From Hominenteromicrobium sp900549945 (GTDB lineage Bacteria > Bacillota > Clostridia > Oscillospirales > Acutalibacteraceae), in contig CABRNK010000007.1 of assembly GCA_902472305.1 (NCBI GenBank), forward strand, positions 34,401-98,400: 64,000 nucleotides of DNA. The letters run 5' to 3'. Below are positions 33,121-41,747 of the stretch, in pieces. A program made the position numbers and the translations under genes. The notes beneath the pieces are model-generated. The model searched no databases, was not told the DNA's origin, and was given only the letters and a program-made list of their open reading frames with translations. Within the stretch, counting starts at the first letter, position 1; each line of letters begins with the position of its first letter.

Positions 33121-33150
33121 ATAATACAAAAAGCAAGCGGCTGCGCACAA
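33121..33150 (-). promoter_or_regulatory. Candidate promoter of mannosyltransferase gene
   Basis: Reverse-strand TTGTGC (33145-33150), 18-base spacer, TATTAT (33121-33126). Confidence 0.45.
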
Positions 33151-33240
33151 AAAGCCGCGTAAAACTTCCGCCGCACGCGCGCCGCGCGCCGAACGAAAAT
33201 TTCTAGTTTTTCCCTCAATCGGGACATAAATCCTTCATCA

Positions 33241-33286
33241 AAGCAAACAAAGGGATGACAGACGTCTGCCTGCCATCCCTTTGTTT
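33241..33286 (-). terminator. groESL terminator
   Basis: 13-bp stem AAACAAAGGGATG (33245-33257) with 33274-33286, a 16-base loop, and a T-rich end (TTTGTTTGCTTTG) on the reverse strand. Confidence 0.78.
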
Positions 33287-33326
33287 TCCGGGCCGAACGG
33301 CCGCGGGAATTTTATAGGTTATCGGA

Positions 33327-34952
33327 TCAATACATGCCGCCCATGTCCGGCGCCGCCGGGGCTGCCGGGGCCGGCTCCTTGATGTCCGCCACGAGGGACT
33401 CGGTGGTCAGGACAACGGAAGCCACGGAGGAAGCGTTCTGCAGTGCGGAGCGCGTGACCTTCGTCGGGTCAACGATGCCTTCCTCGATCATATCGCCGTA
33501 AACATCGGTGAGCGCGTTGTAGCCGTAGCCAACGGTTGCCTTCGCCTTGAGGTGCTCGATGATGACGGAGCCCTCGACGCCAGCGTTCGCCGCGATCTGG
33601 CGCACCGGCTCCTCGAGCGCCTTGAGAACGATCGCCGCACCGGTCTTTTCGTCGCCCTCAACGGAATCGACATACGCCTTAACCGCCGGGATCGCGTCGA
33701 TGAGCGCGGTGCCGCCGCCGGCGACGATGCCCTCCTCAACGGCTGCCTTTGTTGCCGCGAGCGCGTCCTCAATGCGGAGCTTCTGCTCCTTCATCTCGAC
33801 CTCGGTCGCCGCGCCGACCTTGATGACCGCGACGCCGCCGGCGAGCTTCGCGAGGCGCTCCTGCAGCTTCTCGCGGTCGAAATCGGAGGTGGTCGTCTCG
33901 ATCTGGCTTCTGATCTGGCTCACGCGGCTCTTGATGGCCTCGCTGTCGCCGGCGCCGTCTACAATGATCGTGTTCTCCTTGTCGATCTTGACCTGGCGCG
34001 CACGGCCGAGCTGGTCGACCGTCGTATCCTTCAGCTCGAGGCCGAGCTCGCCGGAGATGACCTGACCGCCCGTGAGCGTCGCGATATCGACGAGCATTTC
34101 CTTTCTTCTATCGCCGAAGCCCGGCGCCTTGACGCCGACGCAGGTGAACGTGCCGCGCAGCTTGTTGAGGATCAGCGTGGTGAGCGCCTCGCCCTCGATG
34201 TCCTCGGCGATGATGACGAGCTTCTTGCCGCTCTGCACGATCTGCTCGAGCAGCGGGAGGATTTCCTGAATGTTCGAAATCTTCTTATCGGTAATCAGGA
34301 TGTACGCATCGTCGATGACGGCAACCATCTTGTCGGTATCGGTGACCATGTACGGCGTGATGTAGCCGCGGTCGAACATCATGCCTTCGACGACCTCGCT
34401 GTACGTCTCAGCGGTCTTGGACTCCTCGACGGTGATGACGCCGTCGGACGTGACCTTCTCCATCGCGTCGGCAATCAGCTCGCCGATCTGCTCGCTGCCG
34501 GAGGAAACGGCCGCAACGCGGGCGATGTCCTTCGTGCCGGAAACCTTCTTCGAGTTCTGCATGACAGCCTCAACCGCCGTGTCGGTCGCCTTCTGCATGC
34601 CCTTTCTGAGCACCATCGGGTTTGCGCCTGCGGTGACGTTCTTCATGCCCTCGCGGATCAGCGCCTGCGCGAGCAGCGTCGCCGTCGTGGTGCCGTCGCC
34701 CGCGACGTCGTTCGTCTTTGTGGCGACTTCCTTGACGAGCTGCGCGCCCATGTTCTCATACGGGTCCTCGAGCTCGACTTCCTTCGCGATCGTCACGCCG
34801 TCGTTCGTGATGAGCGGCGCGCCGAACTTCTTGTCGAGCACGACGTTTCTGCCCTTCGGGCCGAGGGTGATCTTAACCGTGTCAGCGAGCTGGTTGATGC
34901 CGCTGAGCAGCGCCTTTCTGGCGTCTTCTCCGTAAATAATCTGCTTTGCCAT
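33327..34952 (-). CDS. groEL: 60 kDa chaperonin GroEL
   Basis: Double-ring ATP-dependent folding chamber, 541 residues, the normal length. It has the opening AKQIIYGEDARKALLSGINQLADTVKITLGPKGRNVVLDKKFG, the nucleotide loop AGDGTTTATLLAQ, VVEGMMFDRGYITPYMVT, the signature AAVEEGIVAGGGTALI, and the C-terminal GGM repeat in a short form (PDMGGMY). It is co-transcribed with groES 130 bases upstream and shares its promoter and CIRCE. Confidence 0.99.
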   Translation of the reverse strand: MAKQIIYGEDARKALLSGINQLADTVKITLGPKGRNVVLDKKFGAPLITNDGVTIAKEVELEDPYENMGAQLVKEVATKTNDVAGDGTTTATLLAQALIREGMKNVTAGANPMVLRKGMQKATDTAVEAVMQNSKKVSGTKDIARVAAVSSGSEQIGELIADAMEKVTSDGVITVEESKTAETYSEVVEGMMFDRGYITPYMVTDTDKMVAVIDDAYILITDKKISNIQEILPLLEQIVQSGKKLVIIAEDIEGEALTTLILNKLRGTFTCVGVKAPGFGDRRKEMLVDIATLTGGQVISGELGLELKDTTVDQLGRARQVKIDKENTIIVDGAGDSEAIKSRVSQIRSQIETTTSDFDREKLQERLAKLAGGVAVIKVGAATEVEMKEQKLRIEDALAATKAAVEEGIVAGGGTALIDAIPAVKAYVDSVEGDEKTGAAIVLKALEEPVRQIAANAGVEGSVIIEHLKAKATVGYGYNALTDVYGDMIEEGIVDPTKVTRSALQNASSVASVVLTTESLVADIKEPAPAAPAAPDMGGMY

Positions 34953-35082
34953 GATGTGAAATTCCTCTCTTTCTGCTTCGAGGCGTGTGTTCTATGCTTC
35001 ATCCATACAGAGCGCCGGCCGCCTCTCTCCGGCTTTTGAAAGCCGCGCGGCAAAACGCGCCGCGCGCAAAACGGTATTTCTC

Positions 35083-35367
35083 TTACTCGACGATCGCGAG
35101 CACGTCGGACTGGCGGACGATGGTGTATTCCTCGCCGTCGATCTTCACTTCCGTGCCGGTGTACTTACCGGTGATGACGCGGTCGCCTGCCTTAAGCTGC
35201 ATGACAACCTCCTTGCCGTCTACCATGCCGCCCGGGCCCACGGCAATTACGCGCGAGACCTGCGGCTTCTCCTGCGAAGCGCTGGTGAGCACGATGCCGC
35301 TCTTTGTGGTTTCCTCGGCCTTTTCGGCCTGAATGAGCACTCTGTCTGTCAAAGGTTTAATGGTCAT
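35083..35367 (-). CDS. groES: 10 kDa co-chaperonin GroES
   Basis: Heptameric lid for GroEL, 94 residues. It begins MTIKPLTDRVLIQAEKAEETTKSGIVL, contains the mobile loop (ETTKSGIVLTSASQEKPQ), and ends GEEYTIVRQSDVLAIVE. ATG 35367 is preferred over the longer Arg-rich frame because AAAGGTAGGA precedes it and all GroES proteins start here. Confidence 0.98.
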   Translation of the reverse strand: MTIKPLTDRVLIQAEKAEETTKSGIVLTSASQEKPQVSRVIAVGPGGMVDGKEVVMQLKAGDRVITGKYTGTEVKIDGEEYTIVRQSDVLAIVE

Positions 35368-35529
35368 GGTTCCTACCTTTCGGCGCCGAATCCTGCGCCG
35401 TATCCTTTCTCCCCGCATTTTAAAATCTGTTTCCGCGCCCGCGGAGCTTTGCGCGAAACCCGCCGCCGGCCGGCGGCGGTAAAGCGTTGCATGGTTAAAA
35501 GCCGCCGCATCCTGTCGGACCGCTTGGCT

Positions 35530-35556
35530 TTAGCACTCTTTATCCCCGAGTGCTAA
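35530..35556. promoter_or_regulatory. CIRCE element (HrcA operator)
   Basis: A perfect CIRCE: TTAGCACTC (35530-35538), 9-base spacer, GAGTGCTAA (35548-35556). HrcA binding here represses groESL at normal temperature. It lies just downstream of the promoter at 35561-35589. Confidence 0.97.
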
Positions 35557-35560
35557 ACTT

Positions 35561-35589
35561 ATTCTAATCACTAGGTCAAGAAAAGTCAA
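35561..35589 (-). promoter_or_regulatory. groESL promoter
   Basis: Reverse-strand TTGACT (35584-35589), 17-base spacer, TAGAAT (35561-35566), directly before CIRCE, the usual sigma-A arrangement. Confidence 0.8.
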
Positions 35590-35725
35590 TAGGTATTTCC
35601 AGAAATTTTCACTTTTAACATTTTAGTAATATTTAGGCCTTTTCAAACCGCGGCCCGCCGCTGCACTGAGCCGGAAACGGCCTTTTGACCCGGCTGTTTT
35701 TCAGCTTCCCCGGCCGCATTGCCGC

Positions 35726-35754
35726 TTGACGCACGGCGCTTCTCCTATTATAAT
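35726..35754 (+). promoter_or_regulatory. Promoter of hydrogenase maturation cluster
   Basis: TTGACG (35726-35731), 17-base spacer, consensus TATAAT (35749-35754). It lies about 210 bases upstream of the first start codon. Confidence 0.75.
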
Positions 35755-35760
35755 GAAGAT

Positions 35761-35920
35761 ACCGGCCCGCCAAAGCCAATCCTGCGGCGCGCCGCCGCTA
35801 CAATTCTTTCGTTCTGCACACAAGGCCCCCGCCGCGTGGAAGCCGAAATCATACGGAACAATCGGACGGACCGTGCCCGTCTGCCTGTGCTTCCCGTATT
35901 TTCGGCGGGAAGCATTTTTT
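35761..35920 (+). promoter_or_regulatory. Candidate attenuator leader upstream of hydGF
   Basis: Between the promoter and the first gene lies a leader of about 200 bases ending in a strong intrinsic terminator (35888-35920). Upstream of the terminator, GACGG and CCGTC around 35872-35890 can form a competing hairpin. I do not recognise a T-box, cobalamin, FMN, SAM, ZTP or molybdenum-cofactor aptamer. It may be an unclassified RNA switch or protein-dependent attenuator for hydrogenase maturation genes. No credible ORF fills it. Confidence 0.5.
35888..35920 (+). terminator. Terminator within the hyd leader
   Basis: TGCTTCCCG (35888-35896) pairs with CGGGAAGCA (35906-35914), 9-base loop, followed by six T. 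It stands 45 bases before the first start codon of the operon it precedes. Confidence 0.8.
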
Positions 35921-35964
35921 GTTGCCCGCGGCATGAACTCTATTTTTAGAAAGGACGGTTGCAT

Positions 35965-36243
35965 ATGCAGACGCGCGTTGCGGTTATGAGCATCATTCTG
36001 GAGGACAGCGCCTGCGCCGAGGCGGTCAACGCCGTGCTGCACCAGTACGGCCGGTACGTCATCGGGCGCATGGGCATCCCCTATCGGCAGAGGGGCATCC
36101 ACATCATCAGCGTCGCGGTCGACGCCCCGCAGGACGCCATCAGCGCGATGGCGGGCAAGCTCGGGCGCATCGCCGGCGTCAACATCAAAACGGCCTATTC
36201 CAACATCACAGGCCAAGCCGAGGAGGAAACGCCCGCAAAGTAA
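35965..36243 (+). CDS. TM1266-type iron-only hydrogenase system regulator
   Basis: Small ACT-like fold protein of 92 residues. The family pattern is visible: RVAVMSIILEDSACAEAVNAVLHQYGRYVIGRMGIPYRQRGIHIISVAVDAP then LGRIAGVNIKTAYSNI. Members regularly sit with hydE/hydG/hydF, as here 64 bases upstream of hydG, and are annotated as putative regulators, though the mechanism is not established to my knowledge. ATG 35965 follows AAAGGACGG. Confidence 0.87.
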   Translation: MQTRVAVMSIILEDSACAEAVNAVLHQYGRYVIGRMGIPYRQRGIHIISVAVDAPQDAISAMAGKLGRIAGVNIKTAYSNITGQAEEETPAK

Positions 36244-36307
36244 GGGCGATCCGATAAAAAAACTAACGGGAAAGCCGCGGCTGCCCCGAAAGAAAGGAAC
36301 CACCGTT

Positions 36308-37723
36308 ATGTACGATCCGAAATCCATGAAAGCCGAGGAGTTTATCTCCCACGAAGAAATTGAGGCGACCCTGCGGTACGCCGACGAAAACTGCAGCAAC
36401 CGGCCGTTGATCCGCGAAATTCTCGACAAGGCCAAGGAATGCAAGGGCCTTTCCCACCGGGAGGCCTCGGTTCTGCTCGCCTGCGAGATCCCCGAGGTCA
36501 TCGAGGAAATTTACGCGCTGGCCGGCGAGATCAAAAAGAAGTTCTACGGCAACCGCATCGTGATGTTTGCGCCGCTCTACCTCTCGAACTACTGCGTGAA
36601 CGGCTGCGTCTACTGTCCCTACCACCATCAGAACGGGCACATCCCGCGCCGCAAGCTGACGCAGGCGGAGGTCGCGCAGGAGGTCGTCGCCCTGCAGGAT
36701 ATGGGCCACAAGCGCCTCGCGATCGAGGCCGGCGAGGACCCGGTGAACAACCCGATCGAATACATTCTCGAGTGCATCCAGACGATCTACGGCATCCAGC
36801 ACAAAAACGGCGCGATCCGCCGCGTCAACGTCAACATCGCGGCGACGACCGTGGAAAATTACAGAAAGCTCAAGGAGGCCGGCATCGGCACCTACATCCT
36901 GTTTCAGGAGACGTACCACAAGGAGAGCTACGAAAAGCTGCACCCGACGGGCCCGAAGCACAACTACTGCTACCACACCGAGGCGATGGACCGCGCGATG
37001 GAGGGCGGCATCGACGACGTGGGCCTCGGCGTACTGTACGGCCTCGAGCTGTACCGCTATGAATTTGCCGGCCAGCTCATGCACGCCGAGCATCTGGAGG
37101 CCGTGCACGGCGTCGGCCCGCACACGATCAGCGTGCCGCGCCTCAAGAAGGCCGACGACATCGACCCGACAAAGTTCGACAACGGCATCAGCGATGAGAC
37201 CTTCGCGAAGATCTGCGCGCTGATCCGCATCGCCGTGCCGTACACCGGCATGATCATCTCGACGCGCGAGAGCCAGAAGGTGCGCGAGCAGGTCATCAAC
37301 CTCGGCGTTTCGCAGATCAGCGGCGCGTCGCGGACGAGCGTCGGCGGCTACACCGAGGCCGACCGCCCAACCGACACCGAGCAGTTCGACGTCTCCGACC
37401 AGCGCTCGCTCGACGAGGTCGTGCGCTGGCTGATGGAAAACGGGCATATCCCGTCGTTCTGCACGGCGTGCTACCGCGAGGGCCGCACCGGCGACCGCTT
37501 CATGAGCCTGTGCAAAAGCGGGCAGATTCAGAACTGCTGCCACCCGAACGCCCTGATCACGCTGAAGGAATTCCTCGAGGATTACGCGAGCGCGGAGACG
37601 AAGCGCATCGGCGAGGCGATGATCGCGCGCGAGCTCTCGAACATCCCGAACGAAAAGACGCGGGGCATCACCGCCGATTACATCGGCAAGATCGCCGGCG
37701 GCGAGCGCGACTTCCGGTTCTGA
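36308..37723 (+). CDS. hydG: [FeFe]-hydrogenase maturase HydG
   Basis: Radical SAM tyrosine lyase that makes the CO and CN ligands for the H-cluster. The 471-residue protein has the SAM cluster cysteines C96, C100 and C103 (NYCVNGCVYCPYHHQN), the barrel regions VNVNIAATTVENYRKLKEAGIGTYILFQETYHKESYEKLHP, and the C-terminal auxiliary cluster CxxC pattern (FCTACYREGRTGDRFM) needed for Fe(CO)2(CN) formation. Followed 47 bases later by hydF. HydE and the hydrogenase are not in the window. Confidence 0.97.
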   Translation: MYDPKSMKAEEFISHEEIEATLRYADENCSNRPLIREILDKAKECKGLSHREASVLLACEIPEVIEEIYALAGEIKKKFYGNRIVMFAPLYLSNYCVNGCVYCPYHHQNGHIPRRKLTQAEVAQEVVALQDMGHKRLAIEAGEDPVNNPIEYILECIQTIYGIQHKNGAIRRVNVNIAATTVENYRKLKEAGIGTYILFQETYHKESYEKLHPTGPKHNYCYHTEAMDRAMEGGIDDVGLGVLYGLELYRYEFAGQLMHAEHLEAVHGVGPHTISVPRLKKADDIDPTKFDNGISDETFAKICALIRIAVPYTGMIISTRESQKVREQVINLGVSQISGASRTSVGGYTEADRPTDTEQFDVSDQRSLDEVVRWLMENGHIPSFCTACYREGRTGDRFMSLCKSGQIQNCCHPNALITLKEFLEDYASAETKRIGEAMIARELSNIPNEKTRGITADYIGKIAGGERDFRF

Positions 37724-37770
37724 GCGCCCGGCATCTCCCCGCATTTTATACAGAAAGGCTGGCAAGAAAC

Positions 37771-38970
37771 ATGGCAGGACTGAATGAAACCGCCTCGGGC
37801 GGGCGCGTGCACATCGCGTTTTTCGGCAGGCGCAACGCCGGAAAATCGAGCGTTGTCAACGCCGTGACCGGGCAGCCGCTCTCGATCGTCTCCGACGTAA
37901 AGGGCACGACGACCGACCCGGTGCAGAAATCGATGGAGCTGCTGCCGCTCGGCCCGGTCGTCATCATCGACACGCCCGGCATCGACGACGAGGGCGCCGT
38001 CGGCGCGCTGCGCGTGCAGCGCGCGCGGCAGGTGCTGAACAAAACCGACGTCGCCGTGCTCATCGTGGACGGCGCGGCCGGCATGCAGCCGGAGGACGAA
38101 GCGCTCTGCGCGCTTTTCCGGAAAAAGGGCGTGCCGTACCTCACGGTCTACAACAAATCCGACCTCAAGGCGGTCGCCCCAGCGGAGGAAAACGCGGTCG
38201 CCGTCAGCGCGCTGACCGGCGAGAACATCGGGCTGCTCAAAACGCGGATCGCCGCGCTCGCAGAGACCGGCGCCGGACAGAAAACGATCCTCGGCGACCT
38301 GCTCGAGCCGGGCGACCACGCCGTGCTCGTCACGCCGATCGACGAATCCGCGCCGAAGGGCCGCATGATCCTGCCGCAGGTGCAGACGATCCGCGACATT
38401 CTCGACGCAGGCGCCACCTGCTCGGTCACGCAGGTGGAGACGCTGCCCGGCGTGCTCGCGGGCCTGAAAGCGCCGCCGCGGCTCGTCGTCACCGACAGCC
38501 AGGCGTTCGGCAAGGTCAAGGCGCTCGTGCCCGAAGCGGTGCCGCTCACGTCGTTCTCGATCCTCTTCGCGCGCTACAAGGGCGTGCTCGAGACGGCGGC
38601 GCGCGGCGCGGCCTCGATCGAGACGCTGCGCAACGGCGACTGCGTGCTGATCTCCGAGGGCTGCACGCATCACAGGCAGTGCGCCGACATCGGCACGGTG
38701 AAGCTGCCGGCGTGGATCAAAAAGCACACCGGCAAGGCGCTGCGGTTTGAATTTACATCAGGCGGCGGTTTTCCGGAGGACCTCTCCCCTTACGCGCTTG
38801 TCGTCCACTGCGGCGGCTGCATGCTGAATGAGCGCGAAATGCAGTACCGGCAGGGCTTCGCCGAGGAAAGCGGCGTGCCCTACACGAACTACGGCATTCT
38901 GATCGCCTACATGAACGGCATTTTAAAACGCAGCCTCGCACCGTTTGAGGAGTATGCGGATCTGCTCTGA
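37771..38970 (+). CDS. hydF: [FeFe]-hydrogenase maturation GTPase HydF
   Basis: GTPase scaffold that assembles and delivers the 2Fe subcluster. At 399 residues it has P-loop GRRNAGKSSVVNA, DVKGTTTDPV, DTPGIDDEG and NKSD motifs, a dimerisation domain, and the C-terminal cluster motif CTHH ... HCGGCMLN, the CxHx(n)HCxxC pattern. ATG 37771 is the family start; the longer frame upstream overlaps hydG. A hairpin follows at 39005-39041. Confidence 0.96.
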   Translation: MAGLNETASGGRVHIAFFGRRNAGKSSVVNAVTGQPLSIVSDVKGTTTDPVQKSMELLPLGPVVIIDTPGIDDEGAVGALRVQRARQVLNKTDVAVLIVDGAAGMQPEDEALCALFRKKGVPYLTVYNKSDLKAVAPAEENAVAVSALTGENIGLLKTRIAALAETGAGQKTILGDLLEPGDHAVLVTPIDESAPKGRMILPQVQTIRDILDAGATCSVTQVETLPGVLAGLKAPPRLVVTDSQAFGKVKALVPEAVPLTSFSILFARYKGVLETAARGAASIETLRNGDCVLISEGCTHHRQCADIGTVKLPAWIKKHTGKALRFEFTSGGGFPEDLSPYALVVHCGGCMLNEREMQYRQGFAEESGVPYTNYGILIAYMNGILKRSLAPFEEYADLL

Positions 38971-39004
38971 CGAGGCGAAGCCCGCCGGCCAAAGCGCTCC
39001 ATAG

Positions 39005-39041
39005 AAAAAGCGGCTGTACCGAAACCCGGTGCAGCCGCTTT
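39005..39041. terminator. Terminator shared by hydF and rnf operons
   Basis: 15-bp stem (39007-39021 with 39027-39041, one G-U pair) and a 5-base loop between convergent operons. The leftward side has a T-run, so it serves mainly rnf. Confidence 0.8.
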
Positions 39042-39073
39042 CGCATGCCTTGAAAAAGGCTTTATTAGTATTT

Positions 39074-39865
39074 TCAGACCTCGAGCATCGTGATGACGTG
39101 CCGCGGGCAGGCCTCGGCGCATTTGCCGCAGCCGACGCACTTTTCGGGATCGACCTTCGCGCAGAAGTTCTCGACCCGCACGGCGCCGTATTCGCACGAT
39201 TTCACGCACTTCATGCAGCCGATGCAGCCGATCTTGCACACCTTCGTCGTCTGCGCGCCCTTGTCGCAGTTCGAGCAGCGCACGACGGCCTGCTTCTTGA
39301 GCGGCACAAAGCTGATGAACCCCTTCGGGCAGGCGGCGACACACTGCGCGCAGCCGCGGCACTTTTTCGGGTCGATCGCCGCCATACCGTTGCAGACGCT
39401 GACCGCGCCGTAGGGACACGCCGCCGCGCAGTCGCCCATGCCCATGCAGCCGAAGCGGCAGCTCGTGATGCCGCCGGCCAGAAGCGTGGAGGCCGCGCAG
39501 CTTTCGATGCCGTCGTAATTCATCTTGTCGCCCGTCATATCGTAGCTGCCCATGCAGTGGACGAGCGCCGTTTTCTTTTCGACCGCCACATCGCCGACGC
39601 CGAGCAGCGCGGCGCATTCTTTCGCACACGCCTCGCCGCCGGGCGAGCAGAGACCGACCTTCGCCTCGCCCTTCGAGAGCGCCGCCGCGTAGCCGGAGCA
39701 GCCCGAGAAGCCGCACGCGCCGCAGTTCGCGCCGGGCAGCACCTCGAGCAGCGCCTCGGCCTTTTCATCCTTCGGCACAGCCATGACGATGGACGCGATC
39801 GCCAGAATGACGCCGGCCACGAGGCCGATGCCCGAAACGATCAATACGGGAATCAGAATTTCCAT
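39074..39865 (-). CDS. rnfB: Rnf complex subunit RnfB
   Basis: Multi-cluster electron-entry subunit of the Rnf ferredoxin:NAD+ oxidoreductase. The 263-residue protein has one N-terminal helix (about 4-28), the Fe-S motif PGANCGACGFSGCSGYA (about 45-60), further cysteines in the middle domain, and several ferredoxin-type CxxCxxCxxxC motifs (CRGCAQCVAACP, CIGCMKCVKSC, CVGCGKCAEACP). The long poly-ferredoxin form is typical of Clostridia. It is the last gene of rnfCDGEAB. Confidence 0.97.
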   Translation of the reverse strand: MEILIPVLIVSGIGLVAGVILAIASIVMAVPKDEKAEALLEVLPGANCGACGFSGCSGYAAALSKGEAKVGLCSPGGEACAKECAALLGVGDVAVEKKTALVHCMGSYDMTGDKMNYDGIESCAASTLLAGGITSCRFGCMGMGDCAAACPYGAVSVCNGMAAIDPKKCRGCAQCVAACPKGFISFVPLKKQAVVRCSNCDKGAQTTKVCKIGCIGCMKCVKSCEYGAVRVENFCAKVDPEKCVGCGKCAEACPRHVITMLEV

Positions 39866-39896
39866 ATTCCATTATCCTTTCATACTCAGATGCGCC

Positions 39897-40508
39897 TCAG
39901 GCGAGCAGGCCGTCGACAATGCCGTTGAAGCCGAGGAACGAGACCGCCACGAGCGAGGCGGCGATCAGCGTGATCGGCAGGCCGCGCAGGAACTTCGGCA
40001 CGTCGCACAGCTCGAGCCGCTCGCGCACGCCGGCGAACAGCACCATCGCGACGAGGAAACCGACGCCCGCGCCGAACGCATTGACGAGCGAGGCCGCGTA
40101 GCCGAAGCTCGCGTCCGCCTCACCTTTTTCGAGCACCAGCATCGTGACGCCGAGCACCGCGCAGTTCGTCGTGATCAGCGGCAGGTAGATGCCAAGCGCG
40201 TTGTAGAGCGGCGGCATGTATTTGCGCATGATGATCTCGAGCAGCTGCACGAGCGCCGCAATGATCAAAATGAAAACGATCGTCTGCAAATAGCCGAAAT
40301 CATTCGGCACGAGCACATAGGTGTATACCGGCCACGTGACCGCCGTCGCGATGACCATGACCGCCGTGACCGCGCAGCTCATGCCCACGGCCGTGTTGAG
40401 CTTTTTCGACACGCCGAGGAACGGGCAGATGCCGAGGAATTTATTCAAAATGTAGTTTTCGGTGAGGATCGCGGCGAGAAAAACGCCGACTAAAAATTTC
40501 AGGTCCAT
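39897..40508 (-). CDS. rnfA: Rnf complex subunit RnfA
   Basis: Integral membrane subunit of 203 residues with six transmembrane helices, homologous to RnfE and NqrE. Family blocks are LAAILTENYILNKFLGICPFLGVSKKL, with the membrane-embedded Cys that with RnfE holds a [2Fe-2S] cluster, and LPLITTNCAVLGVTML with the second Cys. Its start overlaps the rnfE stop by one base. Confidence 0.97.
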   Translation of the reverse strand: MDLKFLVGVFLAAILTENYILNKFLGICPFLGVSKKLNTAVGMSCAVTAVMVIATAVTWPVYTYVLVPNDFGYLQTIVFILIIAALVQLLEIIMRKYMPPLYNALGIYLPLITTNCAVLGVTMLVLEKGEADASFGYAASLVNAFGAGVGFLVAMVLFAGVRERLELCDVPKFLRGLPITLIAASLVAVSFLGFNGIVDGLLA

Positions 40509-41197
40509 TACTTCTCCCCGCCCTCCTTTTCACATTTTTCCTGCACCTTCGAGCACGAAGCCGCAAGCGGGCACGCGGCGCAGCCCGTCGTTTCGGGCGC
40601 CTTGCCCGCCTCGGAAAGCCTGCCCGCAACCGCAACTAAGATGCCGAACACGAAGAAGCCGCCCGGAGGGAGCAGGAAGATGACGATCGGGTCCATGAAG
40701 CCGGAGAGCACCGGCAGGCCGAACACGGTGCCGGCGCCGAGCAGCTCGCGGATGATGCCCATCGCAAGCAGCGCCGCCGTAAAGCCGACGCCCATGCCGA
40801 GGCCGTCCACAATGCTCGGCAGCACGCGGTTCTTGCTCGCGAACATCTCGGCGCGGCCGAGAATGATACAGTTGACGACGATCAGCGGCAGAAACACGCC
40901 GAGCGCCTTATCGAGCGCGGGTACGAACGCCTCGATGAGAAGCTGCACGATCGTGACGAAGCCCGCGATGATTGTGATGTACGCCGGGATGCGCACCTTG
41001 TCGGGAATGACCTTTTTGAGCAAAGAGATCGCCGCGTTCGAGCAGACGAGCACGAACGTCGTCGCAAGGCCCATGCCGATCGCGTTCGACGCGGCCGTCG
41101 TGACGGCCAGCGTGGCGCAGGTACCGAGCACGAGGCGCAGCACCGGGTTTTCCTTCACGATGCCCTTTGTGAATTCCTGTCTCAGGTTTTTTGCCAT
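40508..41197 (-). CDS. rnfE: Rnf complex subunit RnfE
   Basis: Membrane subunit pairing with RnfA, 229 residues, six transmembrane helices. Motifs include ENPVLRLVLGTCATLAVTTAASNAIGMG and LPLIVVNCIILGRAEMFASKN. It has a Cys-rich cytoplasmic C-terminal extension after about residue 200 (TTGCAACPLAASCSKVQEKC), present in a number of clostridial RnfE proteins; its role is unclear. Located between rnfG and rnfA with almost no spacing. Confidence 0.97.
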   Translation of the reverse strand: MAKNLRQEFTKGIVKENPVLRLVLGTCATLAVTTAASNAIGMGLATTFVLVCSNAAISLLKKVIPDKVRIPAYITIIAGFVTIVQLLIEAFVPALDKALGVFLPLIVVNCIILGRAEMFASKNRVLPSIVDGLGMGVGFTAALLAMGIIRELLGAGTVFGLPVLSGFMDPIVIFLLPPGGFFVFGILVAVAGRLSEAGKAPETTGCAACPLAASCSKVQEKCEKEGGEK

Positions 41198-41198
41198 C

Positions 41199-41747
41199 TC
41201 ACGCGCCCCCCTTCATCGCATTGTACTGCTCGACCGCCGCGTTCACCGCGTCCGTCACCGCGCGGCTCGTAATCGTCGCGCCGGTCAGCGCCTCGACCTC
41301 GCCCGCCGCGGGCGCTTTATTCTTCACAAGCGCGATGCCGTTTTCCGGCGCCGCCTGCTTGTACTGGTCTGTAAACGACGCGCGCTCGGCATTCGCGCCG
41401 AGGCCCGGCGTTTCCCCATGGCTCAGGATCACGACGCCCGTGATGCTGCCCGCAGTATCGATGCCGGTCATCACCTGCACCGTGCCGCCGTAGCCCTTCG
41501 CCTCGGTCTCGAACACATAGCCGACGGTCTCGCCGCCGCTCGTGCCCTTGTAGCAGCCGTCCGCCGCCTCGAAGGCTTCGGCGTCCGGCAGAACGACGCG
41601 CCGCGATTCCTCGGCCGTGATTTTCGCCTGCTCGGCGATCCGGTCCTTTGTGAGCAGGTTCGTCCCGGCAAGCAGCGCCGTGACGATGAGGCAGATCACG
41701 AAAAGCGTGAGCGCCGGCTTTAAAACGGAGCTTGCCTGCACCTTCAT
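41199..41747 (-). CDS. rnfG: Rnf complex subunit RnfG
   Basis: FMN-binding subunit with one N-terminal transmembrane helix (about 9-29) and an extracytoplasmic FMN domain, 182 residues. Flavin is covalently linked to a Thr in EALTGATITSRA through a phosphoester, set by ApbE. The HGETPGLG block is also typical. ATG 41747 forms an ATGA overlap with the rnfD stop. The longer open frame further upstream is an Arg/Ala-rich shadow of rnfD. Confidence 0.96.
   Translation of the reverse strand: MKVQASSVLKPALTLFVICLIVTALLAGTNLLTKDRIAEQAKITAEESRRVVLPDAEAFEAADGCYKGTSGGETVGYVFETEAKGYGGTVQVMTGIDTAGSITGVVILSHGETPGLGANAERASFTDQYKQAAPENGIALVKNKAPAAGEVEALTGATITSRAVTDAVNAAVEQYNAMKGGA

Noticed and set aside
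33552..35039. 495-codon rightward frame opposite groEL
   Set aside because: Mirror frame of a highly conserved gene; Asp/Arg/Leu-rich low-complexity product, no ribosome binding site.
35761..35920. Hyd leader considered as a T-box or cobalamin riboswitch
   Set aside because: No T-box GGTGGNACC-type antiterminator sequence and no B12 box or GCCACTG element could be found.
36263..37765. 500-codon leftward frame opposite hydG
   Set aside because: Antisense shadow of hydG with Val/Ala/Arg/His-rich sequence and no conserved motif.
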